This document shows positions 6,082-10,128 of a stretch of 10,128 nucleotides of DNA, piece by piece. The notes under the pieces were generated by a model. The model saw only the letters and a program-made list of their open reading frames with translations, was not told the DNA's origin and did not search any database. Source of the stretch: Oscillospiraceae bacterium (GTDB lineage: Bacteria > Bacillota > Clostridia > Oscillospirales > Oscillospiraceae); assembly GCA_902766215.1 (NCBI GenBank), contig CACXCV010000062.1:1-10128 (forward strand), given 5' to 3'. The first letter of the stretch is position 1. Each line of letters begins with the position of its first letter. The translations under genes and the position numbers were made by a program.

Positions 6082-6999
6082 ATGGAATTCCTTTCGTTTC
6101 TGGAGTCGCTGCGCGCGCCCTGGCTGGACGCCGTGATGCGCGTGGTAACGCTGCTGGGCAGCGAGGCGCTGTTTCTGACGCTGGCGTTGTTTGTGTTCTG
6201 GTGCACCGACAAGCGCGACGGATACTATTTATTAATGACAGGCTTTGCCGGCATTACGCTGAACATGTTTTTGAAGATTACCTGCCGCATCCCGCGCCCC
6301 TGGGTGCGCAACCCGTCGCTGACGGTGGTCGAGGGGGCCAAAGCGGGGGCGGGCGGCTATAGCTTTCCCTCCGGCCACACGCAGAACATCACAGCCACGC
6401 TGGGCGTGGTGGCAGTCACGCAGCGGCGGCGCTGGGTGCGGATCCTCTGCCCGGCAGTGGTGCTGCTGGTGGCGTTTTCGCGGATGTATCTGGGCGTACA
6501 CACCCCGGCGGATGTGCTGACGGCCATGGCCACCAGCGCGCTGCTGGTGCTGGCGCTGTATCCGGTGGCCCGCTGGGCGGGCGAGCGCTGGCAGCGCTGG
6601 CTGGCGCTGCTGCTGGGCATGCTGGCGGTGTCGGTGGGCTATCTGCTCTATGCTCTTCTGTGGCCCTTCCCGGCGTACACCGACGCGGCCAACCTGGCCG
6701 AGGCGCAGAAGCACGCCTGGACGCTGCTGGGCGCGGTGAGCGCCATGTGCCTGTGCTGCTGGGTGGACGGCAGGTGGCTGCGCAGCCCCACCAAGGCGGT
6801 GTGGTGGGCACAGCTGCTGAAAACCGTCATCGGCCTGGCGCTGGTGCTGGGCGTCAAGGAGGGGCTGAAGCCACTGATGACGCTGCTCTTCGGTGCAGCG
6901 CTGTTCCCCAGCGCCATCCGCTATTTCTGCTGCGTAATGGTCGCGGCGCTGGTGTGGCCCATGAGCTTTCGCTTTTTTGCCCGGCTGGGCCGGCACTGA
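6082..6999 (+). CDS. Membrane PAP2-family phosphatase
   Basis: A 305-residue polytopic membrane protein of the type 2 phosphatidic acid phosphatase superfamily, which removes phosphate from lipid phosphates or pyrophosphates such as undecaprenyl pyrophosphate or phosphatidylglycerophosphate. All three catalytic motifs are intact: K65-x6-R72-P73 (KITCRIPRP), P96-S97-G98-H99 (SFPSGHT), and S133-R134-x5-H140-x3-D144 (SRMYLGVHTPAD). H140 is the expected nucleophile and H99 the expected acid. Hydrophobic segments lie before, between and after the motifs. A C-terminal part of about 140 residues with further membrane segments makes it longer than the minimal family. ATG 6082 is chosen for GGGAGG at 6071-6076; the same frame is open back to 5944 but crosses the divergent promoters. 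The substrate cannot be read from sequence. No terminator is seen after it, so some read-through into the next gene is possible. Confidence 0.93.
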   Translation: MEFLSFLESLRAPWLDAVMRVVTLLGSEALFLTLALFVFWCTDKRDGYYLLMTGFAGITLNMFLKITCRIPRPWVRNPSLTVVEGAKAGAGGYSFPSGHTQNITATLGVVAVTQRRRWVRILCPAVVLLVAFSRMYLGVHTPADVLTAMATSALLVLALYPVARWAGERWQRWLALLLGMLAVSVGYLLYALLWPFPAYTDAANLAEAQKHAWTLLGAVSAMCLCCWVDGRWLRSPTKAVWWAQLLKTVIGLALVLGVKEGLKPLMTLLFGAALFPSAIRYFCCVMVAALVWPMSFRFFARLGRH

Positions 7000-7044
7000 G
7001 AGGCAATACCGACAAAAGCGAGCATATTTTCAATGGCTGGATTG

Positions 7045-7073
7045 TTGTATCTACCAGAAGTTTATGGTATGAT
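7045..7073 (+). promoter_or_regulatory. Extended -10 promoter of the GH43-like gene
   Basis: TTGTAT (7045-7050), a 17-base spacer, and TATGAT (7068-7073) with an upstream TGG (7065-7067) forming an extended -10. It lies in a locally AT-rich patch (7000-7095) that contrasts with the GC-rich genes. The expected start is near 7080, about 30 bases before the GTG start codon. Confidence 0.65.
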
Positions 7074-7075
7074 AT

Positions 7076-7098
7076 CCCTGTGATATTAATGCACAGGG
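7076..7098 (+). promoter_or_regulatory. Inverted repeat at transcript start / ribosome binding site (possible operator or hairpin)
   Basis: CCCTGTG (7076-7082) and CACAGGG (7092-7098) form a perfect 7-bp inverted repeat with a nine-base AT-rich centre. It starts two bases after the -10 element, covers the likely transcript start, and its right arm shares GGG with the ribosome binding site GGGAGG (7096-7101). It could be a repressor operator or, if transcribed whole, a hairpin that hides the ribosome binding site. Which of the two is not decidable here. Confidence 0.5.
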
Positions 7099-7109
7099 AG
7101 GAACTACTT

Positions 7110-8873
7110 GTGAAACAAAAGTACATCTGCAACCCGGTCAACATGGCCTATGACAACCGGATGGACACCACCGGCCGCGCCCCCGGTCTTGGCTTTGCCA
7201 TGGGGCGGCTGCCGATTCCCCATTACGGCGCGGGCGACACCACAGTGGTCCGCTTCAAGGGCCGCTATTATATGTTCGGCTCGCTGCAGGGCTTCTGGTG
7301 GACCGACGATCTGGTCGATTGGCACCATGAGTCCGGCAAGGACCTGAACATCATGCCCGGCGCTGCCGGCGACATCTGCCAGGTGGGCGACTGGCTGTAT
7401 CAGTGCGCCTCCAGCCGCGAGCCGTCCTCGATCTACCGCACCAAGGACCCCATGTCCCGCGAGTTCGAATACGTCTCCACGCCGTTCCAGTTCTGGGATC
7501 CCTGCATGTTCCAGGATGACGACGGCCGCGTGTATCTCTATTGGGGCTGCAGCAATGTCGACCCCATCTGGGGCGTGGAGATGGACCCTGAGACCATGAC
7601 GCCCCTGGGCGAGCGCGTGGTGCTCTTTGGCGAAAACTCGGCCCATCACGGCTTTGAGCGCAACGGCTGGGACAACGACCCCAAGGTGGGCATGCTCCGC
7701 GAGGGCGAAACCGACGCCCCCGGTCTGGATAACACCGCCCCCTGGATCGAGGGGCCTTATATGAACAAGCACGACGGAAAATACTACCTCCAGTATGCCG
7801 CCCCGGCCACCGAGCTGCCGGTTTATGCCGACGGCTGCTATGTCTCCGACAAGCCCCTCGGCCCGTTTACCTACTGCGACAACAGCCCCTTCTCCACCTG
7901 CCGCGGCGGCTTCTATGAGGGCGCGGGCCACGGCAGCTCCTTCGAGGACGAATACGGCAACTGGTGGCATGCCACGACCATGATCGGCGCGGCCCCCTGC
8001 TCGGCCCGCAAGATGGGCATCTTCCCCCTGGGCTTCGACGCCGACGGCATCATGTACTGCAACCAGAACTATTATGACTATCCGCACATCATGCCCCAGG
8101 GCAAGGCTGACCCCAACAGCCTGTTTACCGGCTGGATGCTGCTGTCGTGGAACAAGCCGGCCACGGCTTCGTCCGCGATTGCCGAGCACCCGGTGGAGAA
8201 CCTGACCAACGAGAGCAGCCGCACCTATTGGGCTGCCTCCCGCCGCCGCCCCGGCGAGTGGGTTATGCTGGACCTGGGCCAGGTGGACGATGTCCGCGCC
8301 GTGCAGCTGAACTTCTGCGACCACGACGTGCAGGGCCTGCTGGGCATCCCCTATAACCACTTCAGCGTGCTGCCGCCCGAGGAGCAGCACTGCTATCACC
8401 GCTGGCTGCTGGAGGGCTCGGCCGACGGCGAGCATTGGCAGACGCTGTGCGACAAGCGCCAGAGCGAAACCAACATGATCCACGACCTGGTTGTGCTGGA
8501 GGACGGCGTGCAGATCCGCTATCTGCGCCTGACCTCGGTGGAAACGCCGTTCTATGGCAACTTTGCCATGACCGGCCTGCGCGTGTTTGGCCACGCGCCT
8601 GGCCAGGCCCCCAAGGCCCCGGCCAATGTGTCCATCGCCCGCGACCCGGACGACGGCTGTGTGGCCCGCCTGCACTGGGACGCCAGCGAGGGCGCCGACG
8701 GCTATAATGTCCGCTGGGGCATTGCGCCGGATAAGCTGTATCACAGCACCCTGGTCTATGGCAAGAACGAGCTGACCATGCGCTATCTCAACGACGGCGT
8801 GCCCTATTTCATGCAGATCGACGCCTTCAACGGCAGCGGCATCGGCGAGGGAACGGTCGTTTCGGCGCAGTAA
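7110..8873 (+). CDS. GH43-like glycosidase with discoidin (F5/8 type C)-like and FN3-like domains, no signal peptide
   Basis: The 587-residue product resembles family 43 glycoside hydrolases, five-bladed propellers that mostly act on arabinose- or xylose-containing glycans. The propeller (about 1-335) has the spacing of three catalytic acids: D43 in YGAGDTTVVRFKGRYYMFG (base), D130 in FWDPCMFQDDDG (pKa modulator) and E214 in WIEGPYMNKHDGKYYLQY (acid), plus H274 in GAGHGSSF. Residue roles are inferred by alignment from memory. A jelly-roll, discoidin-like segment follows at about 345-495 (NKPATASS, YWAASRRRPGEWVMLDLGQ, IRYLRLTSVETP), then an FN3-like domain (about 501-587). GTG 7110 is chosen for GGGAGG at 7096-7101; an in-frame ATG at 7089 lies upstream of that site. 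No signal peptide and 14 cysteines point to the cytoplasm. No transporter or regulator gene adjoins it, so the substrate is unknown. Confidence 0.88.
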   Translation: MKQKYICNPVNMAYDNRMDTTGRAPGLGFAMGRLPIPHYGAGDTTVVRFKGRYYMFGSLQGFWWTDDLVDWHHESGKDLNIMPGAAGDICQVGDWLYQCASSREPSSIYRTKDPMSREFEYVSTPFQFWDPCMFQDDDGRVYLYWGCSNVDPIWGVEMDPETMTPLGERVVLFGENSAHHGFERNGWDNDPKVGMLREGETDAPGLDNTAPWIEGPYMNKHDGKYYLQYAAPATELPVYADGCYVSDKPLGPFTYCDNSPFSTCRGGFYEGAGHGSSFEDEYGNWWHATTMIGAAPCSARKMGIFPLGFDADGIMYCNQNYYDYPHIMPQGKADPNSLFTGWMLLSWNKPATASSAIAEHPVENLTNESSRTYWAASRRRPGEWVMLDLGQVDDVRAVQLNFCDHDVQGLLGIPYNHFSVLPPEEQHCYHRWLLEGSADGEHWQTLCDKRQSETNMIHDLVVLEDGVQIRYLRLTSVETPFYGNFAMTGLRVFGHAPGQAPKAPANVSIARDPDDGCVARLHWDASEGADGYNVRWGIAPDKLYHSTLVYGKNELTMRYLNDGVPYFMQIDAFNGSGIGEGTVVSAQ

Positions 8874-8880
8874 ACCGCGG

Positions 8881-8906
8881 GTTTTGCCGCGGCGGCGCGG
8901 CAAAAC
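8881..8906 (+). other. Hairpin just after the GH43-like gene, without T tract
   Basis: GTTTTGCCGC (8881-8890) pairs perfectly with GCGGCAAAAC (8897-8906) around a six-base GC-rich loop, seven bases after the stop codon. The absence of a following T run makes it a poor intrinsic terminator; it may protect the mRNA 3' end or assist termination at 8940-8980. Confidence 0.6.
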
Positions 8907-8939
8907 AGCAGCGCGCGCTTCGTTACACTTGGGTTACAA

Positions 8940-8980
8940 AACAAGCGAAGCCCTTTACAAGGGGCTTCGCTTGTTGTATT
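8940..8980 (+). terminator. Probable terminator of the GH43-like gene (overlaps the next promoter)
   Basis: A perfect 14-bp stem (8940-8953 with 8962-8975) has the eight-base loop TTTACAAG and continues TTGTTGTATTCT, moderately T-rich. The stem strength and location 66 bases after the stop support termination. The same bases hold promoter-like elements for the SLH gene, so the hairpin may also have a regulatory role. Confidence 0.68.
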
Positions 8981-8982
8981 CT
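8954..8982 (+). promoter_or_regulatory. Candidate promoter of the SLH-protein gene, embedded in the hairpin
   Basis: TTTACA (8954-8959, five of six to consensus), exactly 17 bases, then TATTCT (8977-8982, four of six). The -10 lies within a perfect palindrome GTTGTA-TTC-TACAAC (8973-8987). The start would be near 8989, giving a leader of about 70 bases. The AT-rich TATATA at 9038 is too close to the ribosome binding site to be the -10. Confidence 0.45.
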
Positions 8983-8997
8983 ACAACCGGAACATGA

Positions 8998-9026
8998 CCC
9001 CAGTGTCCCTCCACGCGGGACAGGGG
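8998..9026 (+). other. Leader hairpin upstream of the SLH-protein gene
   Basis: TGTCCC (9004-9009) pairs with GGGACA (9017-9022); CCCC (8998-9001) and GGGG (9023-9026) extend the stem across a two-base AG bulge. It would lie near the 5' end of the mRNA if transcription starts at about 8989, and leaves the AAAGGAGG at 9043-9050 free. A role in mRNA stability is an inference. Confidence 0.5.
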
Positions 9027-9058
9027 CCAAATCCAAATATATAAAGGAGGAATACTCT

Positions 9059-10128
9059 ATGCAGAATCTGAAGAGAGTTCTGTCTCTGGTTCTGGTCATC
9101 GCCATGGTCGCCAGCTTCATGCTGACCGCCAGCGCTGCACCGGCAGAGCAGATCAGCGATCTTTCCGAGTCTAAGTATCAGCCGGAAGTTCGCGTTCTGA
9201 ACGCCCTCGGCATCGTCGAGGGTTACGAGGACGGCAGCTACAAGCCCGGTAAGGACGTTACCCGTGCCGAACTCGCTATGATCCTCGCCCGCGTGAAGGT
9301 GGGCGGCGACAAGGCTATGATCGATAGCTACAACTACGGTCACATGACCTACACCGACGTCGTGAACAACGGCTATGGCTGGGCTGCTCCTGGCATCCAG
9401 TACTGCACCGATAACGGCATGGTCGTCGGCGACGGCAACGGCAAGTATCGCCCCGGCGATACCGTCACCATTGTCGAAGCTCTGAAGATGATCCTTGGCA
9501 CTCTGGGCTATGACGCTCAGATCGAGGGCCTGCAGAATGTTGGCGCAGCGTGGAAGGCCAACACCCTGTCCCTGGCTAAGGAAGTCGGCCTGATGGACCG
9601 CTTCTATGGCGACACCAACAAGAACTGCACCCGTGACGACATCGCTCTGCTGATCTACAACTTCCTGTTCAGCGACGTGGTCAAGGGCTACTTCAACAAC
9701 GACGTTGCGAACGTTGACACCATTCTGTATGCTGGCGGCACCGCTCTGGAGCTGTACTTCGGCAAGCAGATCGTCTACGGCGTCATCGTTGCCAACCAGG
9801 AAGCTGACCTCGACCTGTACGAGTACGCTCTGACTGGCCACGTTGCCAACAACGACGTTTCCCTGAACGAGGGTTACACCCAGCTGTATCTGTACGACCG
9901 CGACGATGCCCTGTCCCTGCGCGACATCGTGACCGGCAACTACAGAACCAACGGCAACCGTAACACGGTTGTTGAGGATGCGTTCGAGACCGTCCGCCTG
10001 ACCTCCGGTCACAAGGACATCGGCGAGTCCGTGTTCATCATCACTGACCTCGAGAAGACCAAGGGCTACTACACTGCAGTGGGCGACCTGTTCTTCTCCA
10101 CCGGCGTCAACGAAGTTGGCACCGAGAC
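9059..10128 (+). CDS. SLH-domain surface protein with signal peptide (3' truncated by window)
   Basis: The frame is open from ATG 9059 to the window end (356 codons). AAAGGAGG at 9043-9050 stands eight bases before the start. Residues 1-26 are a classical signal peptide (NLKRVLSLVLVIAMVASFML, cleavage probably after TASA). SLH repeat 1 (about 31-78) is well formed, with LNALGIVEGYEDGSYKPG and TRAELAMILAR. Repeat 2 (about 98-155) has the GDGNGKYRPGDTVT core but TIVE in place of TRAE. Repeat 3 (about 161-204) is weaker, with TRDD. SLH domains bind secondary cell-wall polymers, so this is an exported wall-anchored or S-layer protein; the part from about 210 on is unassigned. Codon use differs from its neighbours (17 of 24 Tyr codons are TAC; many GTT, GCT and CGT), as expected for high expression. 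The role of the missing C-terminal part is unknown. Confidence 0.93.
   Translation, partial: MQNLKRVLSLVLVIAMVASFMLTASAAPAEQISDLSESKYQPEVRVLNALGIVEGYEDGSYKPGKDVTRAELAMILARVKVGGDKAMIDSYNYGHMTYTDVVNNGYGWAAPGIQYCTDNGMVVGDGNGKYRPGDTVTIVEALKMILGTLGYDAQIEGLQNVGAAWKANTLSLAKEVGLMDRFYGDTNKNCTRDDIALLIYNFLFSDVVKGYFNNDVANVDTILYAGGTALELYFGKQIVYGVIVANQEADLDLYEYALTGHVANNDVSLNEGYTQLYLYDRDDALSLRDIVTGNYRTNGNRNTVVEDAFETVRLTSGHKDIGESVFIITDLEKTKGYYTAVGDLFFSTGVNEVGTE

Noticed and set aside
6660..7109. 150-codon extension of the GH43-like frame into the PAP2 gene
   Set aside because: It is an out-of-frame reading of the PAP2 gene and of its promoter-containing spacer; a good ribosome binding site precedes GTG 7110.
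7104..8903. Long minus-strand open frame (599 codons) opposite the GH43-like gene
   Set aside because: Low-complexity Val/Ala/Gly/His composition typical of antisense shadow in high-GC DNA; the plus strand carries the propeller and catalytic acids.
9038..9043. TATATA as a -10 element of the SLH gene
   Set aside because: A start 7 bases downstream would fall in or after the ribosome binding site, leaving it off the mRNA.
8981..10012. Minus-strand open frame (343 codons) opposite the SLH gene
   Set aside because: The plus frame from 9059 has signal peptide, SLH repeats and an ideal ribosome binding site; it is open to the window edge. The minus frame is the shadow.
1..10128. Search by eye for CRISPR arrays, insertion sequences, tRNA/rRNA genes, phage or defence genes
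   Set aside because: No spaced direct repeats, terminal inverted repeats with transposase, cloverleaf or conserved rRNA segments, and no such protein families, were seen.

Overview
The window reads as a compact chromosomal segment of a high-GC member of the Clostridia, most likely an Oscillospirales-type gut Firmicute. The grounds are the AGGAGG-type ribosome binding sites on nearly every gene, a homodimer-type glycyl-tRNA synthetase, the trmK/nif3 pair typical of Firmicutes, a lipoteichoic-acid-synthase-like enzyme and a secreted SLH-domain protein. The taxonomic call is an inference from gene content, not from a marker comparison.

Layout. (1) 1-822: the 3' part of a glycyl-tRNA synthetase gene, closed by a UUCG-loop terminator. 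(2) 904-4084, plus strand: an LTA-synthase-like phosphoglycerol transferase overlapping rsmG, then a small conserved-looking gene of unknown function. (3) 4173-4211: a shared, probably bidirectional terminator. (4) 5929-4260, minus strand: a tight three-gene operon encoding a DUF1858-type CxxC protein, the tRNA(A22) methyltransferase TrmK and a Nif3/DUF34 metal-binding protein. (5) 5930-6081: a divergent promoter region. (6) 6082-6999: a PAP2 membrane phosphatase. (7) 7110-8873: a cytoplasmic GH43-like glycosidase with discoidin-like and fibronectin-III-like domains. It has its own extended -10 promoter, followed by a 7-bp inverted repeat that overlaps its ribosome binding site. (8) 8874-9058: a hairpin-rich intergenic region that seems to hold the GH43 terminator and the promoter and leader of the next gene. 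(9) 9059-end: an SLH-domain surface protein with a signal peptide, cut by the window edge.

Functional themes are translation (GlyRS, RsmG, TrmK), cell envelope (LTA-synthase-like, PAP2, SLH protein) and carbohydrate use (GH43-like). I see no mobile element, CRISPR array, phage gene, tRNA or rRNA, and no clear undescribed multi-gene system. The least explained items are the small gene at 3755-4084, the GH43-like enzyme with its inverted repeat, and the structured region in front of the SLH gene. No gene-free stretch exceeds 300 bases; the longest gaps are 8874-9058 (185 b), 4085-4259 (175 b), 5930-6081 (152 b) and 7000-7109 (110 b), and each is described.
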